Assembly (NCBI GenBank): GCA_001986395.2
Contig: MQVO02000001.1
Location: forward strand, 186,001-250,000
Source: Irpex lacteus
Taxonomy: Eukaryota; Basidiomycota; Agaricomycetes; Polyporales; Irpicaceae
Length of the DNA: 64,000 nt
Direction: 5' to 3'
Part shown: positions 24,407 through 35,979 of the stretch, piece by piece
Layout: each line of letters opens with the position of its first letter
Position numbering within the stretch: the stretch's first letter is position 1
Notes under the pieces: model-generated
Database searches by the model: none
The model's input: the letters and a program-made list of their open reading frames with translations, nothing else
Told to the model about the DNA's origin: nothing
Position numbers and translations under genes: made by a program

Positions 24407-24709
24407 GGGGCGAACAGCATTGCAGTGAAAGGGGTTCACTAAGGTACATCTTTATGGGCCCGGCAGCAGTCACAACCGCTCCTGAATCCGATAAACCGAC
24501 AACGAGAGAGCTCGTACACATCTTGATGTAGATGATTGTTCCTACCCGGTTTTGTCAGAGCAGTGTCGGAGGGTCACACGAATGTCAAACTTGAGACTCG
24601 GAGATAATGCTTCGAGACCAGTGTCTGGGTGTAACCGGTATCTCTGTATTCTAAGACAGATGTTACACATCAATAGGTTCCTCGTGCGTTCACAGACCTA
24701 CGAGCTCGT

Positions 24710-26391
24710 TCAATAGTGTCCAATTACTTGAACTGGTTTATAAGGCTCCTCGAGGAATTTGATCTCCTCCGGCGTGAGCTGTACATCTAGTGCATCTGTA
24801 AAGCATGGGTGCCGTGAGATAGTATACGAGGAATGCGACGAAGCATACGCACCGATGATCTCCTTGAGTTGGTCCAGATTCGTAGACCCGACGACCGGCG
24901 CAGTGACAACTTCCTTACTTAAAACCCAAGCTGTGGCTATCTTTGCCATACTAAGGCCACGTTTTGCTGCTATCTCTTCGACTCGATTGATGATATCATT
25001 CGTAGCACCCTGGTTGTAGAACTGGAGGAACCTTGAGAATATAAGTTGAGGAAGTTCTTATGGAAAAACGTTCGCAAGAGATGCAAATACCAATCTGTGC
25101 CGCTCCGTTTCGATTGCTTGGAGAGCGGTCTTGCGAGGAGCCCTCCGGCAACTGGGGCCCAAGGAATACTGCCCACATTGAACAGCTATACAAGCATAGT
25201 CAGCTTCCAATCGAATCATATAAGAGAAGATTAATGACCTTCAGAGTTGGATACATTTCACGTTCCTCCTCGCGATAAAGCAGATTATAATGATTCTGCA
25301 TCGAGATGAATGGTGTCAGGTTATGAGCGATTGCGTAGTCTATTTTCTCAGTTGAATTACATATTTAAGCCGGAGAGCGATTGATACGTACTTTGCATGG
25401 CATGAACTGAGATGAATGTCAGGTAAAAGCTTAGAAAACAGCAATGGTTTCAAACGTACATTGATAAGCATGGCATGAACTCATACCAACATAACGCGCG
25501 TATCCGGCTTTCACGATATCGTGGACTGCGTGCATAGTCTCTTCGATGGGTGTGTTATAATCAAACCTATGGCCTGCAAACGAGGGCATGTGTCAGTGAA
25601 GTGCGGAATGGGGACGTCGAGGACTTACATTGGAACACATCGACGTAGTCCAACTGCAGTCGTTGAAGGCTGCCTTTGACAGCCGCAAAGAGTTGCTGTC
25701 GCAGTCACCGTTACGAATGAGAGCCTGATATTGATTGAAGGGACACACATACCTTGCGACTCAGACCCCACTGATTTACGAGACCAATCTCGTCCGGATT
25801 TGCGCCGGTAGTCAGGATATTAGGGCTATCTATCTCCTTAGCTCGAGCCATGCCCGTCTGATTATGCAGATACGGTGTGTTAAATGAATGAGGCTGAATA
25901 TTATAAGAGCTCGCGGACCTTCGTCATAATGACGATCTCTTCACGAGGAAGGTTAAGTTCCTTGATTGCCTTACCGAGAATAATCTCGGACAAGCCATTT
26001 GAATACACCTATGTATTGTGTTAGCTCGAGCATGTTGAGCCTAGATAGGTTTTGCTCTAACATCAGCTGTGTCAAAGGTTTGGATCCCCTGCTGGTACCT
26101 GGTATAACGAAATACCTGACTGCTTAGTGAAAGATAGAAAAAAGAGAATGAAGCATAGACTGACGCATATTTGATATGTTGAATAGCCTCTTCCTCGTCG
26201 TTTATTACCCACTCGCCAAAAGCCTTGTGTCCGTACTGCATTGTGCCGAGAATAATCTTTGAAACCTTTAAACCCGAGTTACCCAATGGAACTGAGGGGC
26301 AAGCGTTTTGTCAGAGGCGTCCAGTTTTCTACTATCTGGTTCGCATAACCACGGAGAACTCACCATACTGCATTTTCGTGGTCGGAGACAT
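24710..26391 (-). CDS. aldo-keto reductase (12 exons)
   Basis: NADPH-dependent oxidoreductase of the aldo-keto reductase superfamily, close to fungal aryl-alcohol dehydrogenase types. On the minus strand I read [16 protein letters not shown] as the start, then exons carrying TFDTADVYSNG (Asp and Tyr of the tetrad), EEIVIMTK (Lys), [13 protein letters not shown] (His), [16 protein letters not shown] (NADPH side) and [14 protein letters not shown], ending [11 protein letters not shown]. All introns are 45-70 nt and phases close in the parts I joined. One exon (25392-25406) is only 15 nt and codes FHAMQ. It lies between two same-strand ICMT copies; a shared pathway is possible but unproven. Confidence 0.85.
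25392..25406 (-). other. 15-nt microexon of the aldo-keto reductase
   Basis: TTCATGCCATGCAAA lies between CTCAG and GTACGT on the minus strand. It bridges AYQ- and -NYAIAHN to give the family's QFHAMQNYAI. A near-identical 14-mer (AGTTCATGCCATGC) also ends the previous exon about 70 bases away, so aligners may misplace it. Confidence 0.65.
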
Positions 26392-27093
26392 GGCTACGCT
26401 GTGATGGTGAAACAGGGGAAGGACGTCAGAGATGTCAAGCTTCAAGTTCTATCGCGCCGGAGATATATTGTAGCAGTTATGAGAATACCTCACACGTTGA
26501 GTCTAGAAGCACAACGAAATAGTGCCGTAGACGCAATGGCAGCGTCAGATTCTCACAAAGGCCCTAACCTATTCTCGTATGATATATGAGGCCGTGGAAT
26601 GTGCGTATAGAAGCGTGGAAACTCTCATGGTATTGCATTTCCTGTTTCCAGCGCCCAACAGAAAGCATGCGTTAGCTCGACGGCCCACTGCTCATGGAAT
26701 AGAGTATGCACGCACGTCTTTCCCAAATTCCCACCATTTTACGATGGTTTAATGTATCAGGTGACATGCACCTTCGATGTTCTTGCTTCGGGTGCTGACT
26801 GTAGAGTTAGTAAAGGTGTTCGTACAGTCAGGTTGCGACATCCAGGAATTCATGCTAGAGCGGATATACGCTGCGTACTCAAAGACTCACCAAAGGCATC
26901 ACTATACGTCCGCACATCGTTTCCCACTTAATAACGCGTGAGACACCATGGTTGCTTCCCAGTGCTCAGTCACACACAAGAGTACCCGAAACTCAGCGAC
27001 CTAGGTTCATCATGTACATTTCATCGCTAAAACAGCTCTGTGCATTCATTAGTACCATGGTCGTGGGCAGATAAGTCAGCTTATCACGTACCT
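26392..27093. other. intergenic, no gene seen
   Basis: Between the start of the aldo-keto reductase and the 3' end of ICMT copy B, both on the minus strand. Only short frames; one plus-strand frame overlaps the reductase 5' end and looks like a shadow. Confidence 0.5.
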
Positions 27094-27872
27094 TTACCAA
27101 ACATACTGAACGAGTTTGTAGGGAGTACGCTTCCTCCAATCATCCCAGTCCTTCCCAAACTCTTTCTGCAGCACTTGATCCTCCTTCACCACGCGATCGA
27201 GGAAAAACAGGATGATGTTCGCTCGCAACCCGATCCACGCCAGCCCTAAGCCAATCCCCACCGTTGAGCTCCAAAATCCACTTTCGTACCACCACGACCC
27301 GGGCCCAAGTTGCATTACAAGAGAGGCCACTTTGTGAGCGATGATAGCAGTGTAGCTTGGATGGCGGACGACGGAGTACGGCCCAGTGGTTATCAGACGA
27401 TGGTCTTTCTTGATTGAGAGCTCAAAGGTGAACATATGGCTGAGCGCGCGATAGCAAGAGAGGCGTGTCAAAGCGGCTGACGCCACAACGCTTATGCAAA
27501 TCATGAAGGCGGGCGTAATTCGGATGGCGCCGGGGGCGTAGGTAATGAGAGAAGGGGAAAGATCTACGAGAGATGGGTAGAGCTCCGAGGCAAGAACTGA
27601 GAGGGTCTCCAGTAGCACGAAAATATGTGTGATGTACTAAGGGCAGAATGTATGAATACTAGGTCATGCTAGATTCGCTGACTATTTACCTGCGGCATGT
27701 CTCCTTTGAGTTTCATCTGCCATCCAATAAGCTCCGTCTTTGGGTTGTTGAACTTCTTCATCTCATCACCAGACGCTGGAGGCGTGGGAGGGTTGAAAGA
27801 GATATGTGTACATATCGAGCACAGTACAAGCAACGGTATCTTGTAAAGAGGCGAAATCTGGAATAACAACAT
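27094..27872 (-). CDS. ICMT/Ste14-like carboxyl methyltransferase, copy B
   Basis: Two exons on the minus strand, 27872-27690 and 27636-27094, give 241 residues. The N-terminal helix ISPLYKIPLLVLCSI is followed by NPPTPPASG. The core has RLITTGPYSVVRHPSY, and the end reads KDWDDW, then KRTPYKLVQYVW. Same topology and intron position as the other copies; every ICMT motif I know is present. With copy A it forms a subgroup (SPLYKI start, FTFxLxI+K before the SAM motif, terminal Trp), unlike copies C-G, which have FTWE or FTWD there and end in VF, IF or IY. Confidence 0.85.
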
Positions 27873-29138
27873 ACAGTGTTAGCACTCCGTGATGATAGAC
27901 AGAAGATAAATCACATTGCTCAACAAGTCGCCCGCTGGCTTCTATACCCTTTTCGGCGCTAGAACATTGTGTTCCGGGATGACTTCCACCGCCTCCACGG
28001 CATAATTAAAGGGAGCCAATCAAGCCTAAGACAAGTCGAGCCCGCTTCTGGTGCAGATATTGGAAGATTTCCTTCCGTAGTGACTTCTCGGTCGCTCTAC
28101 AGGTGGGCGAAGTGGTGCCGCGACAAGACGAGGCATAGGTAGTATGGGTCGTAATAAACGGCTTGTGTGGAGAAGCGTCTCAACGGCCCGTCATGTATGC
28201 CCGCTTTCCTCCAGACAATGAGTGAGTCTAAGAGTTGGGATGGGTAGGGACCATTTGTGGACATTTTGGTGTGTGCTTTCATCTGTGAGACATCAAAGCA
28301 TGGACACCATTAGGAGCGAATAAAGTCCGTCGACGAGATAAGATGAGAACTTACACAATGGGCGTTGCGTCACGGATACCACGCACAACAGTTCGATTGG
28401 CTTGTAGATTGTAGAGATGATTCGGCTGATAAGGATTGCTTCTGCATTGCATTCTGCATCGGCTACATAGACAGAATGTAAGCAAGAATACGGTCACGAG
28501 GTAAAGATGTTAGACTTGCCAATGATAGAGCATTCGACAAAATCTAGAATTTCCGGCCAATATCTGTCGGGCATGGTAGTGTCTGGACGTTCAAGCAGAA
28601 GACGACTGCAAAAGGAGCCGGAGGCGTCCATCGCCGCAGATGCCGAGCATCAATATCAAGTTGACGTTGAGCGATACGACAGAATAGAGAACGTGTGCAC
28701 GGGTTACTCATTGCTGGGAACTGAGCTTGATCAGATGCGATGCAAAGATATGAATATATAAATGGTGACCCTCGATGTTACGGCTCATGAAGAAGGTTCG
28801 TATGGGAATTGAACTGAATGCGGCGGGATACCTTTCCGAGGCCAACCTGTAGAAAACCTGCCAAGCCGCAGTTGCATGCGCCACGAGAGCATTGTGCCTA
28901 GCATTAGTGTTGAGTGTTATGTGGGGAAACCTATTAATTCTCCGTTCACATCTTGAACGGACTTCTCTGCCAACGTGGCAGCTTGTGCTTTGACAGCATA
29001 TGCATGATGAACAGGCTCCTCTTCTGAATGCGAAGTCAAATGAGCTAGTTGATGGTTTATATAACAATGAGATAACACTCACTTCCATCTCTACTGACTC
29101 CTCTCACTCGCATACTCGCCAGAATCGACCTTAGCAGC
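27873..29138. other. intergenic, includes the upstream part of a segmental duplication
   Basis: No gene that I can support. From about 28311 onward the sequence is the first copy of a duplicated segment (see repeats). A minus-strand frame at 28097-28282 and a plus-strand frame at 28507-28761 have no recognisable domain, and the second copy of the duplication does not preserve the latter frame, so it is unlikely to be coding. Confidence 0.5.
29056..29064 (+). promoter_or_regulatory. TATA-like box of ICMT copy C
   Basis: TTTATATAA, 75 bases before the ATG and followed by CAATGAGA, as at the equivalent place in the duplicate unit, where the box is TATATATAA. Confidence 0.5.
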
Positions 29139-29933
29139 ATGCTCTGGCTACTCACAACTCCCTTGCCAATTTCGCCTATTGTGAAGATACCGCTCTTGTT
29201 CGGAAACGCCGCATCCATACATGTATGCTACACATCACTGCCACTGAACACTCCAGCTTGTACTCAGGAGACGAGCAAACATGGGTATAGATTGAATTCT
29301 AATTTCCGCTTTGTATTGGAGCGATCACTGCAAGGGCTCGCCGCTGGTGAAAGGGTCAGTAATTGCGACATGGACACGGTCGCAAGTGTACTGAAAGGAC
29401 ATACGCAGATATTCCAGTGGTTCTGCGCAGCGAGCGAGTCCGCTCTCATCTTGGCGAACGCTTTCCATTCGCCACTATCAAGTAAAATCTTAACAACGCT
29501 TATGCGACACCCAGAGGGTGCCTCCGCCCTGCGGTTGAACGCAGGCTGGCTTATTGGGTCCGCCCTGATAGCCAGTGGCGCACTGATTCGCATGGCTTGT
29601 CGCCGGGAATTGGAACGCTTCTCCATACCCCTCAAAAAGGACCAAAACCTAGTCACGACAGGTCCCTACGCAGTCGTTCGCTATCCTGCATACACAGGAA
29701 CCCTGCTCGCCTCGATCGGCACATACGTCTGTCAGAGCAGTCCAGGCACATGGATGGCGGAGAGTGGGTGGTTCGAGACGAAGATTGTGCCGGTGTTATA
29801 TGGGATTTGGTTGGTGTCGTACATGATGGCGCGTACGTATGCGGCGGACAAGGTGCTGAGGGAACAGTTCCCAGAAGAATGGCATGCGTGGGTGAAGAGG
29901 ACGTCGTACAAGATGATCCCGTACGTCTTCTAA
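29139..29933 (+). CDS. ICMT-like methyltransferase, copy C, probably decaying
   Basis: Near-duplicate of copy D. Exons 29139-29354 and 29409-29933 would give 246 residues. The 54-nt intron (GTCAGT...CGCAG) contains no stop and is a multiple of three, so unspliced RNA also reads through to 264 residues. Key positions have drifted: RHPSY is RYPAY, so the conserved His is gone; GRFFTWE is ERFSIP; RTPYK is RTSYK; TPPNPP is TSLPLN; and about six residues are missing before RTYA. The frame is still open from start to stop. I infer relaxed selection: an inactive or altered-function copy rather than a clear pseudogene. Confidence 0.75.
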   Translation: MLWLLTTPLPISPIVKIPLLFGNAASIHVCYTSLPLNTPACTQETSKHGYRLNSNFRFVLERSLQGLAAGERVSNCDMDTVASVLKGHTQIFQWFCAASESALILANAFHSPLSSKILTTLMRHPEGASALRLNAGWLIGSALIASGALIRMACRRELERFSIPLKKDQNLVTTGPYAVVRYPAYTGTLLASIGTYVCQSSPGTWMAESGWFETKIVPVLYGIWLVSYMMARTYAADKVLREQFPEEWHAWVKRTSYKMIPYVF

Positions 29934-30806
29934 AGCAAACTGTAAGAACAAATGAGAAGTGGCCCAGCGGTCAGTGAGCGTGGAATTTGGTGTGTGAAAG
30001 ATATTTAGGCGTGAACATCGTTAAGGGCGAATAACGTCCGTCGGCGAGATAAGATGCGAACTTACATGCCGGCGTTGCATCACGGGCACCGCGTACAAAA
30101 GCTTAATTGACTTGTGGAAATGATTTGGATGTTATGCACCATCCATCGCATTCCGCATTGTCTACGTAGACATAATGTGTGAGCAGTGATCTAGTCACGA
30201 GGGAAAGGCCTTTCAACTTACCACTTGCACGGCATATCCAGACGATCCCTGTTAAACCCCATAGTATTTGGGCATTCCAATCCCCAACTAAGGTCTCAGT
30301 GACACCGTCATCATGAGAAGGGACTGAAGACTCCTCATTGTCTGTAGATGTTAGGCGTCAATGTCGAGTTGATGTTGAAGTACGACAGCATACAGAGTAC
30401 GTGTGCACGGGACACTACTTGCTGGGAACTGAGTTTGATCAGATGCACTGCAAAGATATGAACGGTGACCCTCGATGCTAAGACTCCTAGATGGCATGAA
30501 GAACGTCCGTACGGGCATTGAATCGAATGCGACAGGAGACCTCTCCCAGGCCTACCTCGAGAGAAACTGGCCAAGAGGAAGTTGCGTCATGAGAGAGTCC
30601 TACACGACTATTATTAGTTGAGTATTAGACGGGCAAAACGAATACACTGACGCCTATTGCTTCTTCGTTCAATTCTTGGCCGAACTTCTCTGCGAACATC
30701 GAAGATTCTGGCACGCACGTTTCAGCCGATATCTGCTGTCAGTGCTTCGACGGCATGATGAACAGGCTCCTCGCCTAGATGCGAAGTCAGCTGGGCCAAC
30801 TGATGG

Positions 30807-30815
30807 TATATATAA
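30807..30815 (+). promoter_or_regulatory. TATA box of ICMT copy D
   Basis: TATATATAA, 88 bases upstream of the chosen ATG. Confidence 0.5.
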
Positions 30816-30902
30816 CAATGAGAAAACGCGCACTCACTTCCAGGTCTATTGCGCACTGAGACTCCTCTCACACCCGTACTCACTGGAATCGACCTCGACA
30901 GT

Positions 30903-31708
30903 ATGCTCTGGCTACTTACCACTCCGTTGCCGATCTCGCCCATTGCCAAAATACCCCTCCTGTTCGGAAACGCAGCGTCCATACACACATGCTACACACC
31001 ACCGAACCCTCCGGCTGATACCCAGGAGACGAGCAAGTATGGGTACAGATTGAACTCGAATTTCCGTTTTGTATTTGTGCGATGGCTCGCTGTTGGCGCA
31101 AAGGTCAGTGACGGCGATATGAACACGATGCAAGTGTACTGAAAGGACATACCCAGACGTTCCACTGGTTCTATGCAGCGAGCGAGTCCGCTCTCATCCT
31201 AGCAAACGCTTTCCCTTCACCACTGTCAAGTGACATCCTGACTAGCCTCATGCGACACCCAGAGGGTGCCTCCGCTCTGCGATTGAACGCAGGCTGGCTT
31301 ATTGGGTCCGCCCTGATGGCCAGCGGTGCGCTTATTCGCATGGCCTGCTACCGTGAATTGGGACGCTTCTTCACATGGGAAATGTCCCTCAAAAAGGATC
31401 AGAACCTAGTCACGACCGGTCCATACGCAGTCGTTCGCCACCCTTCTTACACGGGAACCCTGCTCGCCTCGCTCGGCACATTCGTCTGCCAGATTGGCCC
31501 TGGCACATGGATGGCGGAGAGTGGGTGGTTCGAGTCGAAGAGTGTGAGGGTTTTGTATGGGATTTGGTTGGCGTACACGGCGTACATTCCGTACATGATG
31601 ATGTGGCGCACGTATGCGGAGGATAAGGTGTTGAGGGACCAGTTCCCGGAGGAATGGCATGCGTGGGCGAGGAGGACGCCGTACAAGATGATACCGTATA
31701 TCTTCTAG
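30903..31708 (+). CDS. ICMT/Ste14-like carboxyl methyltransferase, copy D
   Basis: Exons 30903-31103 and 31157-31708 give 250 residues. The start MLWLLTTPLPISPIAKIP is preferred over an in-frame Met 18 codons upstream, because copy C starts at the equivalent Met and the TATA box fits. N-terminal helix, then TPPNPPADTQETSKYGY. The core is GRFFTWEMSLKKDQNLV, then TTGPYAVVRHPSYTG; the end is EEWHAWARRTPYKMIPYIF. The intron is 53 nt (GTCAGT...CCCAG) and holds an in-frame stop, unlike the copy C intron. Every family motif is intact, so this is the likely functional member of the duplicated pair. Confidence 0.87.
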
Positions 31709-32271
31709 AGATAGCTATAGGAATGCGCCGAAGCAGTCAGCATACACGAACTCTGATACAATAAACTCTCAGCTTCGAGTAAATTTGGGTTCTAGTTTGT
31801 ATGAATTCTCTATTGGCACAAACGTAATTATTCTACTCCTGTAAGTTTGAGGATATCGAGTGTAAGTATATAAAGATATGAATACTAGGGAAGTAGGGAA
31901 GTAAAGTACTTACCAAGTATGTGAGACAACATGCTTGGGTGCAGTTATTAGTTGGGAGTGGCTTGCTCAGCTCTGAGCGGGCTGCCGAAAATTCTGAAGA
32001 CTCGCTTTCGCATCTTAACAATTCAGTACACAGTCTCTGAAGATGCTAGATGCGCTCGCTAAGTGTTCGACTCTCGATAAGTTTGAATCTTTGAGTTGAG
32101 CGACATGAAGGTTGCTCTCAGGTTGTGTTGCGACGGAGCGCCCATCACAGCGTCGGGACTCGGGAACGTCGGTCTAAGACCCGGCCAGAGTTCTCGCAGT
32201 TTCCTCCACTCGTCATCTCTCTCCTCAACGTCCACGTCGGTATCGTCAACCTCAAGACTCCAGCAAACGAC

Positions 32272-32920
32272 ATGTCGACCAGGTCTACGAGTGGCACACC
32301 AGTGCCGCAGGCCACGAGCGGGTATGCTTCACCAGCTCCTTCAGCCTCCTCTCCGTCGGCCTCTTCGGGTTCAAAGCCTAATGGCCACAAAGCCAAACCT
32401 GCAAATGTATTTTCTAACGATGGTTCTTTCTTGGAACGCTTCCAGCATTTGAAGAAGGTCGGTAGAATTTGTGGCTTCAGGCTGCAGCGGCTGACCGGAC
32501 GGATTGTTTGTAGGATGAAGAAGAGAAGAAGAAGCAGGAAGAGACTTTACAGAAGTATGTACGTTTATTTTATGGATGTATGCGTCGAATGTTAAGTGTC
32601 TGCCAGGAAACGAGAGTTTGATAACAGATTTGTGAGTCTCCCAGTCTTTAGTCTCTCGTCGACTTTCGTTGACCACTCGTCCGCTTTCAGAAAAGAAGGG
32701 GCAAGCGTCCTCCCCCTGATGCTACGAACTCAAATGCTACCACAGAGATACCAGCTAAGAAGGCCAAAGTAGAAGAACCCTTGAGTACGTGACTGTTTCT
32801 CCCCTCACGGAACGTTCTGCTAACGGAAGGCATTCAGCGAAATATCAGCAAGAGCTGCAGAATTACGCAGGGAAGAGTTTGAAGGATGACGGCATAGGTG
32901 TGAGGCCGCTTGTAAAGTAA
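32272..32920 (+). CDS. small Ser/Pro-rich then Lys-rich protein, unrecognised
   Basis: Five short exons joined over introns that start GTCGGT, GTATGT, GTGAGT and GTACGT give about 140 residues. Start MSTRSTSGTPVPQ; residues 1-45 are low-complexity Ser/Ala/Pro; then FSNDGSFLERFQHLKKDEEE, a charged helix EKKKQEETLQKKREFDNRF, a basic KKRGKRPPP stretch resembling a nuclear signal, and a conserved-looking end KYQQELQNYAGKSLKDDGIG. The join is supported by phase and by continuous charged-helix character. I do not recognise the family; basic content suggests a nuclear or RNA/DNA-associated protein. It interrupts the ICMT array but shows no relation to it. Confidence 0.6.
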
Positions 32921-34067
32921 AGAACGGACTCAAGGTTATATATTGTATACCATACGTGCGTATCAGTATACTCTCAAGTGATGTGATAGATGCTGACGGC
33001 TTAGACCTGCTGCAGTGTATCTCATAGGATCATCGTATAAATGCTTATTCTCACATACACCGATCCCCGCATTCGTTCAGGGACCCTATCGTGCTTCCCC
33101 GCATATACCCAACTCTCTGTCGATGTTTGCACCCCAGTTTTCATTACATGCTCAAGTTTCACATGTGACGCAAGAACTGAGCTCACCATACGGGCTCTCA
33201 CAATCTACAAACATGCGACGTGAAGCGTCAAGTGCAACGAAGTATCCATCTGTGCCCTGCCCTCCGGTACGAACACCCCTCCGTCGCAGATAATGCTGTT
33301 GAAATAGCAAGATATGCCCACACCGTTACGGAGAAACAGGCTATGATCGCATACATTACACGTCTCCGGAGAAAAACGCCTATTCATGTGTTTATTGTGG
33401 CTCGTAATGGTAAGTTGCATACCATCGGAACGTACTGTGTGAACTGTTGCTGCACGCTTACACCATAACAGCCTTATTCTCAATATTCTATTGGTAGAGC
33501 CGAAGCATGCTGGAGATGACGAGTAGCTTCCAGGTTCAACGCTCGGCGCCACAGGAGAACGGATGCCTTTGCAAACTGTATCCGATGCTTGAGGGTGGAC
33601 ATGGCATGGCGTCTTGCACGGTTAGCCAGTCATATGCGCATGTCATCAGCCTTGAATATTGATATCAGCATCACTCACACGGGCGCATTTACTCAGTCAG
33701 CGACTGAAAGTACAAACAAACCGATAATTGCAGTGAGAGTAACTCCGCGTCCATGAAGATTGAAGATATGAAGAACCCGGAAAGGGTCTGGAAGTGATGT
33801 CACTCTGATCGCGCGCTGCTACCCTTTGATAGAGGTGAGTAAGTTGTATCTTTACGCAACATCTCCGCACAAGACCCAGGGTGTTCAATGTGCGTTTCTG
33901 TATTCTAGTGCGTAAGCTATGCTTCTTTGCTCTGATACAAGATACAGCCAAGATATAGCGAACATTCTTTTCCAGGACTGCCTCCCAGCGACAGTACAAG
34001 AACCCCAGATGACTGCAATCCCGCCCATTCCTTCCCGTTCCGTCTAAGGATCAGTGTATAGTGTATA
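32921..34067. other. intergenic, no gene seen
   Basis: About 1.1 kb between the small basic protein and ICMT copy E. Short frames on both strands, none with a recognisable domain or splice pattern. Confidence 0.5.
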
Positions 34068-34858
34068 ATGCCTTCTCAAGTCTGGAAGGTCCCGCTACTC
34101 CTGCTCAGTGCTAAACTGTACCAGCAGTCGACTACGCCACCCAATAAACCCGCGGCTGCGAGCGAGAAGCTGAAGTATGGATCGACTACGCCGGATTTCA
34201 TGTCTTCTATGACCGCGCGGAGGATTGCCAAATCCACAGTGGTGAGCTTGATTGTTTCGGGAGAACCACTTCGCACGCAAATTGACTTCGCTCGTTGAAC
34301 TAACAGACTCTAATGTGGGTATACTCGCTGGTCGAGTCGGCCGTGATTATCGCACACTCGCACCCGACGCCTCTATCGCGCAAAATACTCTCCACCCTCG
34401 TGCGGAAAGGCTACTCAGCAGCCAACGTCCGCCTCACGCCCCTCTTCCTCGCAGGCTGTGCGCTGATCTACAGCGGGTGCGCCCTCCGAGTAGCATGCTA
34501 CCGCGAGCTCGGCCGCTTCTTCACCTGGGACCTATCCATCAAGCCCGACCAAAAGCTCATAACCACAGGCCCATACTCCATCGTTCGTCATCCCGCGTAC
34601 TTGGGCAACAGCCTAATAGCTCTCGGAATGGTGCTGTCCCAGGTGGGCGAGGGAAGTTGGTTCACGGAGTGCGGGTGGTGGGCGGCGCCGTGGACGAAGG
34701 CGTTTGCGGTGGTGTGGTTGGCTTGGCATTCGAGTAAGCCGTATTTGTTGGGGAAGAGGGTGACGGTGGAAGATGAGGTGTTGAGGAGGGAGTTTGGGGA
34801 GGAGTGGGAGCGGTATGCGCAGAGGACTCCGTATCGTTTGTTCCCATTCATTTACTGA
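34068..34858 (+). CDS. ICMT/Ste14-like carboxyl methyltransferase, copy E
   Basis: Exons 34068-34241 and 34307-34858 give 241 residues. N-terminus MPSQVWKVPLLLLSAKLY, then TPPNKPAAASEKLKYG. Core GRFFTWDLSIKPDQKLI and TTGPYSIVRHPAYLG; end EEWERYAQRTPYRLFPFIY. Exon 2 has exactly the same length (552 nt including stop) as copies D, F and G, and the intron sits at the same place and phase 0. No broken motif was found. Confidence 0.87.
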
Positions 34859-35065
34859 TAGGTAGAGTGGAATCTGGTTATCAATTCTGTAGTTTTATAT
34901 ATATTCTTGATCAGAGAGAGTCTGATACTGTTGTATGTGTGATCTGCCTCTCGGCACAATGTTGAATCAATGTGTACCGCAGAGGTATTCTGATGTTTCA
35001 TCCACGACCATGCGCTCAGACGGCGATATGTCATCAGCGCTCTTCTCTTCCAAGAATGCTCAGAG

Positions 35066-35072
35066 TATAAAA
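35066..35072 (+). promoter_or_regulatory. TATA box of ICMT copy F
   Basis: TATAAAA, 103 bases before the chosen ATG at 35175. It supports that start over in-frame Met codons further upstream. Confidence 0.45.
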
Positions 35073-35174
35073 CGTGCGGGGGAAGCTTGCGACCCTGCAA
35101 AGCTTCTTGCAAAACAACCTTCTTCTACCGCTGTCCGTACGAACCCCTTCGTATCTCCAGCGCAGTGGACGAAG

Positions 35175-35979
35175 ATGCTTTGGACCCCTGTGGCGCCGTA
35201 TCTGGCCCCCATAGCTAAAGCGCCCCTGACTATCATCTCGAGCGGGTTCATTCACACGGCGTACACACCGCCGAATCCGCCAGCGAAGAAAGAGGAAACT
35301 GAAGAGTATGGACCTAAGAAGGATGGTCTCTCGTTAGGGCTTGCTCGCAAGATTGGATTCGCGACAAAGGTGAGTCAATCACGAGTAGTGGTATCTCGCA
35401 ACTCACGATGTTAATTCTTGGGAGTAGACCGTATTCTGGATTTACTCCGCCTGCGAGGCTGCCACCGTTATCGCCAACCAGTTCCCCTCCGAGACCTCTT
35501 CCACTGTCCTCTCGTACCTTGTGCGGCCAGGCTACTCCCCATCATCAGTCCGCGTTACAACACCGTGGCTGATAGGCACGGCCTGCCTCTGCATAGGGCC
35601 AACCATCCGCTACTTCGCCATTCGCGAGCTGGGCAAGTTCTTCACATGGGAGCTGACCATCAAGAAAGACCAACACCTGGTCACCACCGGTCCCTACTCT
35701 ATCGTCCGCCATCCAGCGTACTTTGGCAACCTCTTCATGTTGACGGGCACCTTCCTCACTCAGATCGGGCCTGGGAGCTGGTTCAGGGAGGCTGGGTGGT
35801 TTGACACGGTTTGGGGGAAGATCGTGGCGGCGATTTGGTTCGCGAACATTGTTTGGGTGCCTGCGACGATGTTGGTGCGTCTGCACACGGAAGATGCGAT
35901 CTTGAGGCAGCATTACCCGGAGGAATGGGCGGCGTGGGCGAAGAAGACTCCGTACAAGATTATCCCCTACGTCTTCTAG
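35175..35979 (+). CDS. ICMT/Ste14-like carboxyl methyltransferase, copy F
   Basis: Exons 35175-35369 and 35428-35979 give 248 residues. Start MLWTPVAPYLAPIAKAPL aligns with copy D; the frame is open upstream for 80 more codons, but that stretch is Ser/Lys-rich, has no counterpart in other copies and overlaps the TATA box. Then TPPNPPAKKEETEEYG, core GKFFTWELTIKKDQHLV and TTGPYSIVRHPAYFG, end EEWAAWAKKTPYKIIPYVF. All expected motifs are present. About 320 bases downstream of copy E on the same strand. Confidence 0.87.

Larger units (their letters stand above)
28311..29936 (+). repeat. tandem segmental duplication, unit 1 (carries ICMT copy C)
   Basis: Starts at TAGGAGCGAATAAAGTCC and runs through ICMT copy C. 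Shared markers with unit 2 include CGAGATAAGATG, TTGCTGGGAACTGAG, TTGATCAGATGC and GGTGACCCTCGATG, in the same order and similar spacing. By eye, identity outside the gene is roughly 70-80 percent, with indels. Homology may begin some 50 bases earlier. Confidence 0.75.
30022..31711 (+). repeat. tandem segmental duplication, unit 2 (carries ICMT copy D)
   Basis: Begins TAAGGGCGAATAACGTCC and parallels unit 1 through the end of the ICMT gene. The coding part is more similar than the flank, which fits constraint on the gene after duplication. Confidence 0.75.

Noticed and set aside
28507..28761. 84-codon frame in duplication unit 1
   Set aside because: The equivalent part of unit 2 does not keep the frame, so it is probably not coding.
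7869..31708. A biosynthetic gene cluster made of monooxygenase, hydrolases, reductase and methyltransferases
   Set aside because: No polyketide synthase, NRPS, terpene cyclase or prenyltransferase core is present, and housekeeping genes such as TAF6 lie in between.
34935..35174. 80-codon N-terminal extension of ICMT copy F
   Set aside because: Open frame, but Ser/Lys-rich, absent in the paralogues and overlapping the TATA box; the Met at 35175 aligns with copy D.
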